Assembly (NCBI GenBank): GCA_003249105.1 | Contig: QBLT01000003.1 | Coordinates: 1 to 64,000 of the forward strand | Direction: 5' to 3' | Length of the DNA: 64,000 nucleotides | Origin: Leptolyngbya sp. | GTDB lineage: Bacteria; Cyanobacteriota; Cyanobacteriia; Phormidesmidales; Phormidesmidaceae | In this document: piece after piece, positions 50,857-63,512 of the stretch | How the letters are laid out: every line of letters begins with the position of its first letter | How positions within the stretch are numbered: position 1 is the stretch's first letter | Notes under the pieces: model-generated | The model's input: only the letters and a program-made list of their open reading frames with translations | Told to the model about the DNA's origin: nothing | The model's database searches: none | Made by a program: the position numbers and the translations under genes

Positions 50857-52179
50857 ATGCTCCGCATCACTCATCAGCTAACTGAGGCAAAAACAGAGCT
50901 GCAACGCATCTGTGCCCGTACCCACGACGACCAGGTCGTCCACAAGGAAGCAACAGTTCGAGAGATCTTGCACGCTGTGCGTCGCCAGGGAGATCAGGCG
51001 CTGTTGCAGTACACAGCGGATTTTGACGGCGTGACCCTGGTGGCTGAGGGTTTGCGCTTTTCGGGAGCGGAACTGGATGCTGCCTACCAACAGGTTAGCA
51101 AGGGCCTGCTCGATGCGATTCGTCTGGCCTGCAAGAATGTAGAGTCATTTCATCGTCAGCGGTTGCCCCAGAGCTGGGTGCGCTTTGAAGACAATGGGGT
51201 GGTGCTCGGCAAGCGTTATACCCCCGTCGATCGCGCTGGGCTGTACGTGCCTGGCGGGCGTGCTTCATACCCGAGCACTGTGATTATGAACGCTATTCCA
51301 GCGCGGGTGGCTGGGGTGCCCAGAATCGTGATGGTGACTCCTCCTAGCAAAACTGGTACGGTCAACCCTGCCGTGCTGGTCGCGGCCCAGGAGGCTGGGA
51401 TCACGGAGATCTATCGGGTTGGGGGAGCCCAGGCGATCGCAGCCCTGGCCTACGGTACCGAGACGATCCCGGCTGTCGATGTGATTACTGGCCCCGGCAA
51501 TATCTATGTGACGCTGGCTAAAAAGCTCGTGTTTGGGACGGTGGGAATTGACTCTTTAGCTGGCCCTTCGGAAGTGTTGGTGATTGCTGACCATACGGCT
51601 AACCCGGCCCACGTAGCGTCTGATTTGTTGGCCCAGGCTGAACATGACCCGATCGCTGCTGCCATCTTGATCACTACGAGTGCTTCTCTTGCAGAGCAGG
51701 TGGCAGCTGAGGTAGATCGACAGCTCGCAGGCCACCCGCGCCAGACGCTGACGGAGAAGGCGATCGCCAACTACGGACTGGCAGTTGTTGTCGACAGTCT
51801 AGAGCAAGCTGCCGATCTCTCTAATGGTTTTGCGCCTGAGCACCTTCAGCTAGAGGTCGCCGAACCCTGGGACTTGCTGGAGTATGTGCGCCACGCCGGG
51901 GCGATCTTTTTGGGGCACTCGACCCCGGAGGCGGTGGGTGACTACCTGGCCGGGCCTAACCACACCTTGCCCACCTCTGGGGCCGCTCGCTACGCTTCAC
52001 CCCTGTCTACCGAAACGTTTATGAAGCATTCCAGCTTAATCCAGTACTCATCGGAGGCGCTGCGGGGCGTAGCTGAGGCGATCGCCGTACTGACTGAAAC
52101 CGAAGGGCTGCCCTCCCATGGTGACTCAGTGCAGCGGCGAGTGCAGCCCGACAGCAGCGACGGTGCTCCCAACCTCTAA
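50857..52179 (+). CDS. hisD: Histidinol dehydrogenase
   Basis: LYVPGGRASYPSTVIMNAIPARVAGV; GPGNIYVTLAKKLVFG; GPSEVLVIAD. Confidence 0.96.
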   Translation: MLRITHQLTEAKTELQRICARTHDDQVVHKEATVREILHAVRRQGDQALLQYTADFDGVTLVAEGLRFSGAELDAAYQQVSKGLLDAIRLACKNVESFHRQRLPQSWVRFEDNGVVLGKRYTPVDRAGLYVPGGRASYPSTVIMNAIPARVAGVPRIVMVTPPSKTGTVNPAVLVAAQEAGITEIYRVGGAQAIAALAYGTETIPAVDVITGPGNIYVTLAKKLVFGTVGIDSLAGPSEVLVIADHTANPAHVASDLLAQAEHDPIAAAILITTSASLAEQVAAEVDRQLAGHPRQTLTEKAIANYGLAVVVDSLEQAADLSNGFAPEHLQLEVAEPWDLLEYVRHAGAIFLGHSTPEAVGDYLAGPNHTLPTSGAARYASPLSTETFMKHSSLIQYSSEALRGVAEAIAVLTETEGLPSHGDSVQRRVQPDSSDGAPNL

Positions 52180-52268
52180 TAACGCATCCGCTCCAGCTTT
52201 AAAGATGGGCGGTGTGCCTGGTGCCTGTGGCACAATTAACGGGTTCACGCTTCTGGGGTCTGGGTTAA

Positions 52269-53921
<1,653 letters not shown>

Positions 53922-53958
53922 ATCTGTAGGGATACTAGTGACGCTCCTAGGGTAGCCC

Positions 53959-55143
53959 TTAGCCGCAGCAGAGGGCTGGGCTGGTGGGATACTCTAGGGC
54001 AACCACCGGCGGACAGCAGGAGTTGTTCTGATCTTGGCCCACCAGCCAGTAGGTCGTCATACTATCGCCACTTTTGAGGCAGATGGGGCCGCGGGGCTCT
54101 AGGGTGAATTGGTCTTTGAGGTGGGTATAGGTCAGCTCTGAAACCTGTATTTTGCCCGCTTCGCCCGTGGTTTCCATAAAGCTGGCGATGTTGACGGTAT
54201 CGCCCCAGAGGTCGTAGATAAACTTGCGAATGCCGATCACCCCGGCCACGACGCTGCCTGAGTTAATGCCAATGCGCAGCTCAAAGGGGCGACCATCGGG
54301 CCGACAAAAGTCGCGAACGGTCGTCTGCATGTCGAGGGCCATGCGGGCGATCGCCTGGGCATGGTCAGGGCGAGACGTGGGTACTCCCGCCGCCACCATG
54401 TAGGCATCGCCAATGGTTTTAATTTTTTCGAGCTTGTAGATGGCGGCCAGTTCGTCAAACCGAGAAAACATGCGGTTGAGCAGCTGCACCAGCTCGCAGG
54501 GGGTGAGTTTGGCCGCTACGGTGCTAAAGTCCACGATGTCGGCAAACAGAATTGTGACGCCGTCGAAATGATCGGCGATCGCCTGCTCCTGTTCCTTCAG
54601 CCGCTGGGCGATTTGAAAGGGCAGCACATTGGTCAGCAGTTCTTCGGAGCGCTGACGCTGGCGACGCAGCTCGGCTTCAGCCAGCTGACGCTCTTTAATT
54701 TCGGCCTGGAGCTGCTGATTTTGAGTTTCAAGCATGAGCTGCTGCCGACGCAGGGCCAGCTGATGCTTGACCCGCAGCAGCACCTCATAGGCCATAAAAG
54801 GCTTGACGATATAGTCGGCTGCCCCCAGCTGAAAGGCCTGTTCTTTTTCGGCTTCGGCATCGCGAGCGGTGAGAAAAATCACCGGAATGCTCTGGGTAGC
54901 TGGGTCAGCTTTGAGATGGCGGCACACGGCAAAGCCATCCATAGTGGGCATGGTGATGTCGAGCAAAATCAGATCGGGAGGGGCTAGGGCAATGGCATTG
55001 AGAGCCAGCGCTCCGCTGATTGCCTTGCGACAGCGGTAGCCTTCGATTTCAAGAATGGTGGACAATACCCGTAGGTTGTCAGGGATATCATCTACCAGCA
55101 GAATGTCGACATCCTCGTTGGCGTGGGGTTTGGCGGTGAGCAT
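53959..55143 (-). CDS. Response regulator with class III adenylate/guanylate cyclase domain
   Basis: REC (LLDITMPTMDG), coiled linker, cyclase (VTILFADIVDFSTVA…KIKTIGDAYMVAAG…DLWGDTVNIASFME). Confidence 0.93.
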   Translation of the reverse strand: MLTAKPHANEDVDILLVDDIPDNLRVLSTILEIEGYRCRKAISGALALNAIALAPPDLILLDITMPTMDGFAVCRHLKADPATQSIPVIFLTARDAEAEKEQAFQLGAADYIVKPFMAYEVLLRVKHQLALRRQQLMLETQNQQLQAEIKERQLAEAELRRQRQRSEELLTNVLPFQIAQRLKEQEQAIADHFDGVTILFADIVDFSTVAAKLTPCELVQLLNRMFSRFDELAAIYKLEKIKTIGDAYMVAAGVPTSRPDHAQAIARMALDMQTTVRDFCRPDGRPFELRIGINSGSVVAGVIGIRKFIYDLWGDTVNIASFMETTGEAGKIQVSELTYTHLKDQFTLEPRGPICLKSGDSMTTYWLVGQDQNNSCCPPVVALEYPTSPALCCG

Positions 55144-55151
55144 AGGTGAAG

Positions 55152-58100
55152 CTACAGGGAAACGGGTGTGGTGGGAACAGCCGTCAGGTCGATAATGACA
55201 TCGAGGCGAAAATCGTTGACCAGGCGGTCTAGCCGCTGGGCTAAAACCTTCTGCTCATCGGGAAGTTGGGCAATCAGCTGGCGAACCTGCCGATCGTTGG
55301 CGGCCTGAGCCGCCTGGTGAATTTGAGTCAGCCAGTCGGGAGCTAAAGCGCTGAAATCGGCTTGGGTAAGGAAGCGATAATCTCTGCTTGAGCTTTGGAG
55401 GTCAACGCCAAGAGGGCCAAACGTCAGCGTTTGAGCTTCGGTTTCTGTGGCTTCGGCGTACTGGTAGATGAGGCCCAGGCTGCACCCAATTTGGTTTAAC
55501 AGCTGATCGCGCTGCAGGGGTTTGGGCAGTACAGCATCACAGCCCGCCGCGATGCAGTCTGACTGCTGCTCTTCAAACACGCTAGCGGTAACGGCCACAA
55601 TCACCGTGGCGCTGCCGCCGGAGAGTTGGCGCAGCTGGCGAGCCACGCCATAGCCGTCGAGTACAGGCATCCGCATGTCTAGACAGATGAGATGGGGCTG
55701 CCAGGTTGTCCATAGCGCGATCGCTTCTTCCCCCTGGCTAGCTTCGCGCACCTCAAACCCAACTCCCTCCAACCAGTGACGCATCAGTAGACGGCTTTCG
55801 GCCACATCGTCTGCGACCAAAATGCGGTAGCTGGGCTGGTTGGGGGCGAGGTGAACAATGGACCGTTCTGCCCTGGTGGGCTCGATCAGGGCCGTGGTAA
55901 CCGCCCCGACCGGGAGGCTTAGGGTAAAGGTCGAGCCCCTGCCGGGCAGGCTTGATACGGTAATGGTGCCCCCCATTAGCTGAGCAAAGTTGTTGCTAAG
56001 GGATAGGCCTAATCCTGTCCCTTCAGCAGAGCGTCGCCCCGACTGAGTTTGCTCAAAGGGCTGAAACAGGTAGGACAGCTCGTCGGCGTCGATACCTACT
56101 CCGGTGTCTTGCACCGTGATTTCGAGCCAGTGGGTTTTGCTGTCGCTGCTGGCGAGGGTTAATCTGCTGCCCCGCAGCCGCGATCGCACGGTGACGCAGC
56201 CCTGGGCCGTAAATTTAATGGCGTTGCTGATCAGGTTGATCAGAATTTGCCGCAGCTTACCCTCGTCGGCCCACAGCCGATGGGCCAGCGGCGGCGGCTG
56301 AACCACCTCAAGGCGAATGCCCTTGGCTTCGGCTTTGAGCTGCAACATGTCGTTTACGGACTGGAGGAGATAGTGCAGATCGAAGGCCACTTCGTCGAGG
56401 CTAATTTTGTTGGCCTCAATTTTGGCCAGGGACAGCACATTGTTGATTAACCCCAGTAGATGGTTACCGCTGCGATTCACAATGGCAATTAGGTCGCGGT
56501 GGTCGTCGCTGAGGCTGGCGTCATCGTGCAGGATTTGGGTGAAGCCCAGAATGGCATTGAGGGGCGTGCGCAGCTCATGGCTCATGCTGGCCAGGAAGTC
56601 ACCCTTGGCCTGGCTGGCGGCATCGGCGGCACGCTTGGCAATTGCTAAGGCCTGGGCCTGCTGCTGGGTTTTGCGCAGCAGGTTGGCCTGCTGTACGGCG
56701 GTACCCAACTGCGCCCCCACCTGGAGCACCATCTTCACCTCGTGGCGAGTCCAGGTGCGAACCTGGTGGTGGGCGTAAACCCCCAGCAATCCCCAGAGCT
56801 GGCTGCCAGCAAAAATCGGCACAATGACGTAGGCGCGGATCTGCCAGCGCTCTAAAAACTCCAGATAGCAGCTGTCGAACCCCTCGCTGTAGATGTCGTT
56901 AACGCGGTGGTAGGTGCGGTCTTGGCGGTAGGTTTCGGCCTGGGTTTCTTGCAGGTAGGTGTCTTCTAACAGCAGATAGCCTTCGTCAAAGCCGCTGTTT
57001 TGCATCTCACGAGCACCACAGTCGTCGCGCTCGAGCAGCGATTGCCCCGTAGCCGGATCGGCCACCGTTGAGGGGGCCATGGGGTCAGCAAGGACTTCAG
57101 CGACGACAGAACCACTCCAGTTGTCGTTGAAACGATAAATCCAGGCGCGATCGCAGCCAATCGCCTGCTGAAGTTCTTGGGTAGTAGCGGCAAAAATAGT
57201 TTCTAAATCGAGGGTTTGGCGCATGCGTTGCACAATGCGGATGACCGCCTTTTCCCGGTTGGCCACCGCTCGTACGGCTTCTTCGGCCTGCTTCTGAATG
57301 GTGATGTCGCTACAGGTACAGACCACCCGTTCGACAGCGCCAGCCTCGTTGAGCTGGGGGTCAGCGTTGACTAGCAGCCAGCGGGGTGGGTCGCCGATCG
57401 CAGCGCTCACCCCCACAATGACGTCCCCGATTGGAGCCTTTTGGGCAATGGCCTGCTGTACCGGTAGGTCGGCGGGCGCAAAGGGGCTGCCATCTTCGCG
57501 GCAAATTGTCCCCGCCTGCCCAAATACCAGAGGAGCACCGTCGGCCTCCGGCAGCAGCAAAAACTGTTGAGCCGCCCGGTTGCTAATCAAAATCTCGGCC
57601 TTGGCATTGAGCAGCAGTGCCCCCACCCCCATCTCGCGAATCAAGGTGCGAAAGCGCCGTTCGCTGTGGGATAACGCCTCTTTTTGCAGGCGCTGTTGGG
57701 TGAGGCGCTGGTTAACTCTCAGGGTGATGAGGATGCCCAGCAAAATCAGCCCGGCTCCCAACCCGACCGCTAGCGCCAGCCAGCGCCCCTCTAAGTCTGG
57801 CCAAACTTCAGCTGTTTCCATGGGAGTGGCGTTGGCTAAAAACACCGTCCCCGCCATGCCTGTATAGTGTAGACCACCAATGCCCAAGCCCAGACTCAGC
57901 ACAGCTAGGTGGGTGGGCCAGCGATCGCCCTGCTTGGGGCGGCGGCGAGACCAGAGGATCAGGCCCAAGGCCACGGTCGAAGCAACGATGGCAATGGCTA
58001 CCGAAAGCCCCACCAGGGGCCAGCGATAGCGAATGTGGGCGGGCATGGCCATGGCGGCCATGCCGGTGTAGTGCATCCAGGCGATCGCCAGCCCCATCAC

Positions 58101-58445
58101 AGCGCCCGCTGCGCCTAGGCTCAGCCAGCTAAAGCCCGCGCGGCTGACCAACCATAGGGCTATCCCCGCTGCCAGCACCGCGCATACCAACGAGAGTCCG
58201 GTCGTGAGCAGGTCGTAGTTGACCGGCAGCGGCAACTCCAGGGCCAGCATGGCCACAAAGTGGGTAGCCCAAATGCCTGTACCCATCGCTAGGGCACCGC
58301 CCATCACCCAAGGCCACTGCCGCCATCCCGTTGCGGCTAAGATTTGCTGCCCTAGACTCAGCGTGGTGTACGAGGTCAGAATTGCAATTCCAAAAGACAA
58401 GCAGACTAAACCAGCGTTGTAATGACCAACAACCGTATGGGCCAT
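55152..58445 (-). CDS. MHYT-PAS-GAF hybrid sensor histidine kinase with receiver domain
   Basis: MHYT-type TM motifs (WATHFVAM, WMHYTGMAAMAM, GLHYTGMAG), SHELRTPLNAILG, GTGLGLSLS, REC (CLDMRMPVLDG). Confidence 0.93.
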   Translation of the reverse strand: MAHTVVGHYNAGLVCLSFGIAILTSYTTLSLGQQILAATGWRQWPWVMGGALAMGTGIWATHFVAMLALELPLPVNYDLLTTGLSLVCAVLAAGIALWLVSRAGFSWLSLGAAGAVMGLAIAWMHYTGMAAMAMPAHIRYRWPLVGLSVAIAIVASTVALGLILWSRRRPKQGDRWPTHLAVLSLGLGIGGLHYTGMAGTVFLANATPMETAEVWPDLEGRWLALAVGLGAGLILLGILITLRVNQRLTQQRLQKEALSHSERRFRTLIREMGVGALLLNAKAEILISNRAAQQFLLLPEADGAPLVFGQAGTICREDGSPFAPADLPVQQAIAQKAPIGDVIVGVSAAIGDPPRWLLVNADPQLNEAGAVERVVCTCSDITIQKQAEEAVRAVANREKAVIRIVQRMRQTLDLETIFAATTQELQQAIGCDRAWIYRFNDNWSGSVVAEVLADPMAPSTVADPATGQSLLERDDCGAREMQNSGFDEGYLLLEDTYLQETQAETYRQDRTYHRVNDIYSEGFDSCYLEFLERWQIRAYVIVPIFAGSQLWGLLGVYAHHQVRTWTRHEVKMVLQVGAQLGTAVQQANLLRKTQQQAQALAIAKRAADAASQAKGDFLASMSHELRTPLNAILGFTQILHDDASLSDDHRDLIAIVNRSGNHLLGLINNVLSLAKIEANKISLDEVAFDLHYLLQSVNDMLQLKAEAKGIRLEVVQPPPLAHRLWADEGKLRQILINLISNAIKFTAQGCVTVRSRLRGSRLTLASSDSKTHWLEITVQDTGVGIDADELSYLFQPFEQTQSGRRSAEGTGLGLSLSNNFAQLMGGTITVSSLPGRGSTFTLSLPVGAVTTALIEPTRAERSIVHLAPNQPSYRILVADDVAESRLLMRHWLEGVGFEVREASQGEEAIALWTTWQPHLICLDMRMPVLDGYGVARQLRQLSGGSATVIVAVTASVFEEQQSDCIAAGCDAVLPKPLQRDQLLNQIGCSLGLIYQYAEATETEAQTLTFGPLGVDLQSSSRDYRFLTQADFSALAPDWLTQIHQAAQAANDRQVRQLIAQLPDEQKVLAQRLDRLVNDFRLDVIIDLTAVPTTPVSL

Positions 58446-58814
58446 CGTGGTAGTTTCAACCGAAGACTAAATAATAGAACTGTCTAGATGCACTTCTAGC
58501 TTTCCCGAAACCACCGTGCTCGCACCATTTTTCTGTGTCTTAGAGCACAATTTTTTCGGGATTACAAAATTTTGATAAATTGAGCCTTAGCTAAGTATAT
58601 AAACGCACCACAATTCCCTAATGCTAGGGGTTGCCATGCCTTTCATAGAGAAAAACGGTGGTTGACTGTAGAAAATCAAATAGTCGTTTTAATCGGGGGT
58701 TTACCTTCAGGATAGATGCCCGATCTTCCACTGTATTGCCCTCATACTGAGGAAAACATTTTTTAGGATGGTTGTCCCCTGTCTTTGGAAAGATGCCTCG
58801 ACTACTAAATGTGA

Positions 58815-60572
58815 TTACATGCGCTCTAGTACTCGAATACCCAGCAGAGACAGGCCCAGCTTTAAGGTTTTGGCCGTTAGGTCACAGAGCAGCAGGCGCG
58901 AGGTGCGCTGGGGCTCTGCCGCCTGGAGCACCGAGCAGCGATCGTAGAACTGGTTGAACTTTTGGCTGAGCTCAAATAGGTATTGGCAGAGACGGTTGGG
59001 GTACAAATCCTGCGCCACTTCGCCCAGCACCTCGTCGAGCTGGAGCAGGTGGCGGGCCAGGGCAAACTCGCTGTCGTCTTCGAGATGAATGCGGGCCTCG
59101 GCGGGCAGATGGTCGAAGTCGATCGCGCCCTTGCGGCTGATGCCCTGCACCCGCACGTAGGCATAGAGCATGTAGGGGGCAGTATTCCCCGTCAGGGCTA
59201 GCATTTTGTCAAAGCTAAAGATGTAGTTGCTGGTGCGATTTTGGCTCAGATCGGCGTACTTGACCGCACCTAGGCCGACAGCTTCGGCCACGTTTTGAAT
59301 GAACTCCTCCGTTTCCTGCCGTGCTTCGACTTGAATGCGAGCCTCCAGGTCGGTGCGGGCGCGACTGACGGCTTCATCCAGCAGATCCTTGAGCTTGACC
59401 GTATCGCCAGAGCGGGTTTTGAACTTTTTGCCGTCTTCGCCCTGCACCACGCCAAAGGGCACGTGGGTGAGCTCGACCCCAGCCGGAATCCACCCCGCTT
59501 TGGCGGCGACCTGAAACACCTGGGCAAAGTGGTTGCCCTGGCCGGCATCGACCACGTAGAGGACGCGCTCGGCCCCATCCTGCTGGGTGCGGTAGCGAAT
59601 GGCGGCCAGGTCGGTGGTGGCGTAGTTGTAGCCACCGTCGGTTTTTTGGATGATCAGCGGCAGGGGGTCGCCGTCTTTGTTGGTAAAGCCATCGGCAAAG
59701 ACCACCTTAGCGCCCTGATCTTCCACCAGCAGGCCCAGGGATTCGAGATCCTTAACCACCTCCGCTAGCAGGGGATTGTAGAAGGATTCGCCGCGCTCTT
59801 GGATTTGAATATTGAGGCGATCGTAGAGTTTTTGAAATTCTTGGCGGGACTGGTCGCAGAGGGCTTGCCAGGCTTTAGTAGAGGTTTCATCCCTCGATTG
59901 CAACCCCACTACAGCCTCGCGGGAGCGGGTTTTGAAGTCGTCGTCCTCATCGAAGCGCTTTTTGGCTTGCTTGTAGAAGGTCACCAGATCGCCAATGTCG
60001 ACTTTGGAACCGGCTTCTAGCGCCGCAGGACAGGCTTCCTTCAAGTGGGTGATCAGCATGCCAAACTGGGTGCCCCAGTCGCCCACGTGGTTGAGCCGCA
60101 GCACGTCGTTGCCCATAAACTCCTGCACCCGCGCGATGGAGTCGCCGATGATGGTGGAGCGCAGATGCCCCACGTGCATCTCTTTGGCAATGTTGGGGCT
60201 AGAGAAATCGACAATCACTTTCTGGGGAGTTTTCACCGGCTCTACCCCCAGGCGCGGGTCGCCCTGCATCGCCCGCAGCTGGTTTTCTAAGTAGGCGGTT
60301 TGAAAGCGCAGGTTGATAAAGCCGGGGCCAGCAATTTCGGGCGGTTCGCAGAGGTCGCTGACATCGAGTTTTTCGACGATCTGCATCGCAATATCGCGGG
60401 GCTTTTGCTTCAGCGGCTTGGCCAGGGACATGGCTAGATTCGCCTGGTAGTCGCCAAACTTGGGGTTGCTCGTCGGCACCAGCATCGGGTCGGTACCCGC
60501 CAGGTCTGGGCCAAAGGCCGCGACCAAAGCCTGGTCAAACCGGACGGTAAGTTGTGCAAGTGTAGACTTCAT
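58815..60572 (-). CDS. argS: Arginine--tRNA ligase
   Basis: [36 protein letters not shown]. Confidence 0.97.
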   Translation of the reverse strand: MKSTLAQLTVRFDQALVAAFGPDLAGTDPMLVPTSNPKFGDYQANLAMSLAKPLKQKPRDIAMQIVEKLDVSDLCEPPEIAGPGFINLRFQTAYLENQLRAMQGDPRLGVEPVKTPQKVIVDFSSPNIAKEMHVGHLRSTIIGDSIARVQEFMGNDVLRLNHVGDWGTQFGMLITHLKEACPAALEAGSKVDIGDLVTFYKQAKKRFDEDDDFKTRSREAVVGLQSRDETSTKAWQALCDQSRQEFQKLYDRLNIQIQERGESFYNPLLAEVVKDLESLGLLVEDQGAKVVFADGFTNKDGDPLPLIIQKTDGGYNYATTDLAAIRYRTQQDGAERVLYVVDAGQGNHFAQVFQVAAKAGWIPAGVELTHVPFGVVQGEDGKKFKTRSGDTVKLKDLLDEAVSRARTDLEARIQVEARQETEEFIQNVAEAVGLGAVKYADLSQNRTSNYIFSFDKMLALTGNTAPYMLYAYVRVQGISRKGAIDFDHLPAEARIHLEDDSEFALARHLLQLDEVLGEVAQDLYPNRLCQYLFELSQKFNQFYDRCSVLQAAEPQRTSRLLLCDLTAKTLKLGLSLLGIRVLERM

Positions 60573-60617
60573 GATGTGCGTTTCCTTAACCCCTGCCTGA
60601 GAAATTGTTTGCTGCTG

Positions 60618-60640
60618 CCGTAGGGTGGACACGGCCCACC
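60618..60640. repeat. REP/MITE-like unit CCGTAGGGTGGACACGGCCCACC
   Basis: Variant of the 28.6/30.65 kb palindromic units. Confidence 0.6.
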
Positions 60641-60671
60641 AACCCATCCAAACCGCTACGGAACTGGACCT

Positions 60672-61130
60672 ATGCCCTATTCACACCCGCTACTGACCGC
60701 CGAGGCGATCGCTGCCCTGCCCGAGTCCACCTTTGTCCATCCCCTCAATCCTAAAGCAATCCGCCATGGCCGGTCACTGGGCGATGCCGTTGGGTTTGAG
60801 CACATCGGCGTTCACCTAGTGCGGGTCAAACCCGGCCACGACTCAACTCAGTGCCATGTCCACCAGGCCGAAGAGGAATTCATCTATATTCTCTCGGGGC
60901 AAGGGCTGGCAACAATCGGTGACGAGACCGTGGAGGTTGGCCCCGGCGATTTCATGGGCTTTGCCGCTGGGGGACTAGCCCACGGCCTGACCAACCCCTT
61001 TACGGAAGACCTAGTGTACCTGGTCGGCGGCATGCGGCTGGAGTTTGACATTTGCGATTATCCCAAGGTCAACACCCGCATGTACCGGCGAGGCGACCAG
61101 CGAGACTACGTGGATTTGGCCGATGAATGA
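60672..61130 (+). CDS. Cupin domain protein
   Basis: [39 protein letters not shown]. Confidence 0.92.
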   Translation: MPYSHPLLTAEAIAALPESTFVHPLNPKAIRHGRSLGDAVGFEHIGVHLVRVKPGHDSTQCHVHQAEEEFIYILSGQGLATIGDETVEVGPGDFMGFAAGGLAHGLTNPFTEDLVYLVGGMRLEFDICDYPKVNTRMYRRGDQRDYVDLADE

Positions 61131-61950
61131 CTCAGGCATTTTTGAGAACCTAACTCCGAACGAGAATCTATCCCAAGATTGCCCTCCCTACCAACGCTTT
61201 CTTGGGGTCGACCTGGGCTGGCAGAACGGGCCTACTGGGCTTTGCTGTCTGCATCTGGAGGAGGGCAACCTGCGGCTGGTGGCGATCGATCGCCTTCAGA
61301 CCGTAGACAACATTCTGGCGTGGATCTCCCACTGGAGCGAGGGCTCGACCAACGCGGTGGTCGCGGTGGATGCCCCCACGTTGATTCCTAACCAAGCCGG
61401 GATGCGTCTGCCCGATCGCCTCGCCCACAAGCACTTTGGCCGCTACGACGCGGGCTGCTACCCCGCCAACCTGGGCCGTCCCTTCGCCGCAAAATTAGTT
61501 GCCTTTGGCCTAGCGCTCGAATCCCTAGGCTTTCAGCACCAGCCCCACAGCCCGCCCCAGCCCGAGGGCCGGTATCAGCTAGAGGTGTTTCCCCATCCGG
61601 CGACGGTGCACCTGTTTGGTTTGGGCAAAATTCTCAAGTACAAAAAGGGCACCTTGGCCCAGCGTCGCCCTGAACTAGAAAAACTGCGGCAGTATCAGCT
61701 CTCAGTGCTACCCACCCTAGATCCTGCTCTCAAGCTGGAGGAATCCGACCTGCCAGAGATTCCCCTAACTGGAGCCGCCATGAAAGCGGTGGAAGACCAG
61801 CTCGACAGCCTCACCTGCGCCTACGTGGCCGCTCACTGGTGGTCTTGGGGAGTAGAAAGGAATTGGGTGCTGGGCGATCGCACTGAGGGTTATATTGTCG
61901 TCCCTGCTCCGATTAACGCTCCGGCTCAAACCGCTACACTAAAACCTTAG
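61123..61950 (+). CDS. DUF429 family protein
   Basis: FLGVDLGWQNGPTGLCCL…VAVDAPTLIPN…; overlaps the cupin stop by 8 bp. Confidence 0.85.
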   Translation: MNDSGIFENLTPNENLSQDCPPYQRFLGVDLGWQNGPTGLCCLHLEEGNLRLVAIDRLQTVDNILAWISHWSEGSTNAVVAVDAPTLIPNQAGMRLPDRLAHKHFGRYDAGCYPANLGRPFAAKLVAFGLALESLGFQHQPHSPPQPEGRYQLEVFPHPATVHLFGLGKILKYKKGTLAQRRPELEKLRQYQLSVLPTLDPALKLEESDLPEIPLTGAAMKAVEDQLDSLTCAYVAAHWWSWGVERNWVLGDRTEGYIVVPAPINAPAQTATLKP

Positions 61951-61978
61951 CCAACCCTGAAATTTTGTCCATTCACCC

Positions 61979-63049
61979 ATGCCAAAGCCTTTAGATATCG
62001 ATGATTTTCTGCAAGGCTCTGGCCCAATTCTTGACGTGCGCAGCCCAGGGGAATTTCAGCAGGGGCACATTCCTGGCGCGATCAGCTTTCCCCTATTCAC
62101 CGATGCAGAGCGTGCCCAGGTGGGCACCTGCTACAAGCAGGTGGGGCGAGAGTCGGCGGTGGAGCTAGGTTTTGACATTGCTGGCCCTAAATGCGGCGAA
62201 TTTGTGCGGGCCGCCAAGGCCCTCGCCCCTGAGCGCCACCTGCGAATTCACTGCTGGCGGGGCGGCATGCGCAGCGGCGGCATGGGCTGGATTTTAGAAT
62301 TGGCGGGGTTTACCGTCCACTTGCTTGACGGGGGCTACAAGGCTTACCGACGCTGGGTGCGGGAGACCCTGGCGACGCCCAAACCAATCGTGATTTTGGG
62401 CGGCATGACGGGCAGCGGCAAAACACAAATTCTTCAGGAGCTGGCGGTCTTGGGAGAGTCAGTATTAGATCTAGAAGGTCTGGCCAACCACCGGGGCAGC
62501 AGCTTTGGGGCGCTGCTGCTGCCGCCCCAGCCCTCAACCGAGCACTACGAGAATTTGTTAGCAGACCAATGGGCAAAATTCCCAAGCGGTCGCCCGATCT
62601 GGCTGGAGGCCGAAAGTCGCCGGGTGGGCACCTGCCGCATTCCCGACGAGCTGTTTGCGCAGATGGATGCCGCTCCGGCGGTGGAGGTAGTGCGCTCTGT
62701 GGACGAGCGCCTTGACCTGCTGGTGGAGATCTACGGTGAAGCCTCCACTGAGGGTTTGGTTCAGGCGACGGAGCGGATTCGGAAGCGGCTGGGGGGCGAT
62801 CGCACCCAAACCGCCATCCACCATATCCAATCGGGAAACCTACGCGAGGCCTGCGCCATCATTTTGGATTACTACGATCGCGCCTACCGCCATGACCTGG
62901 AGCGGCGTCCTAGAGACATCCCCCAAATTGACATCAGCGGTCTTACCCCCGCCGCCAGCGCCCACTACCTGCATCTAATTGAAAAGATCTCTCACGTTGA
63001 CACCTTAGTGGATGCTCCATCAGAGGTCTCCGAGGAAGCAAAACCATAA
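61979..63049 (+). CDS. mnmH: tRNA 2-selenouridine(34) synthase MnmH
   Basis: Rhodanese HCWRGGMRSGGM; P-loop GGMTGSGKTQ; LANHRGSSFGAL. Confidence 0.94.
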   Translation: MPKPLDIDDFLQGSGPILDVRSPGEFQQGHIPGAISFPLFTDAERAQVGTCYKQVGRESAVELGFDIAGPKCGEFVRAAKALAPERHLRIHCWRGGMRSGGMGWILELAGFTVHLLDGGYKAYRRWVRETLATPKPIVILGGMTGSGKTQILQELAVLGESVLDLEGLANHRGSSFGALLLPPQPSTEHYENLLADQWAKFPSGRPIWLEAESRRVGTCRIPDELFAQMDAAPAVEVVRSVDERLDLLVEIYGEASTEGLVQATERIRKRLGGDRTQTAIHHIQSGNLREACAIILDYYDRAYRHDLERRPRDIPQIDISGLTPAASAHYLHLIEKISHVDTLVDAPSEVSEEAKP

Positions 63050-63076
63050 CCACTGAATCTGAATCCCACTAAAAAT

Positions 63077-63108
63077 GCCAGAACCGGCAACCATGCCGTG
63101 GTTCTGGC
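63077..63108. terminator. Bidirectional-type hairpin between convergent mnmH and the 63177-63512 gene
   Basis: GCCAGAACC…GGTTCTGGC with an A-tract on the left. Confidence 0.65.
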
Positions 63109-63176
63109 GTTCGTACGAGCTGCCCTTGGGCGATCAGCCATCCCCAACGCTCGGTTAGGGATGGCCTAACGTCGCT

Positions 63177-63512
63177 CTAGGAATTGGGCTCGGTGGTTAC
63201 GTTATCAGCACCATCTACGGTGAGGGCAACTTTCTTGGCCTGCTCCAGCACGCCTTCGGCGTCGGGATTGTACTTCAGCACCACGGTGGAGCCAGTTTGG
63301 GCCACCCAGAGGCCGACAGTGTCGGAGATATTAGCTTGGTCGAGGGCCAGAGCTACACGCTTGGCCAGACCGCTCTCGTCGAACTGGCCGTCAATGCCTA
63401 CCTTGGCGGGGTCAATAGAGGCCGTTGTAGCCGCCTTCTTTACGTCAATTTTGGGGGTGGCTTTAGCTTTCTCTTCTTCTTTTTTGCCGAATAATTTGCC
63501 TAGAAAACCCAT
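63177..63512 (-). CDS. Conserved cyanobacterial hypothetical protein
   Basis: MGFLGKLFGKKEEEKAKATPKIDVKKA…; 111 aa. Confidence 0.7.
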   Translation of the reverse strand: MGFLGKLFGKKEEEKAKATPKIDVKKAATTASIDPAKVGIDGQFDESGLAKRVALALDQANISDTVGLWVAQTGSTVVLKYNPDAEGVLEQAKKVALTVDGADNVTTEPNS

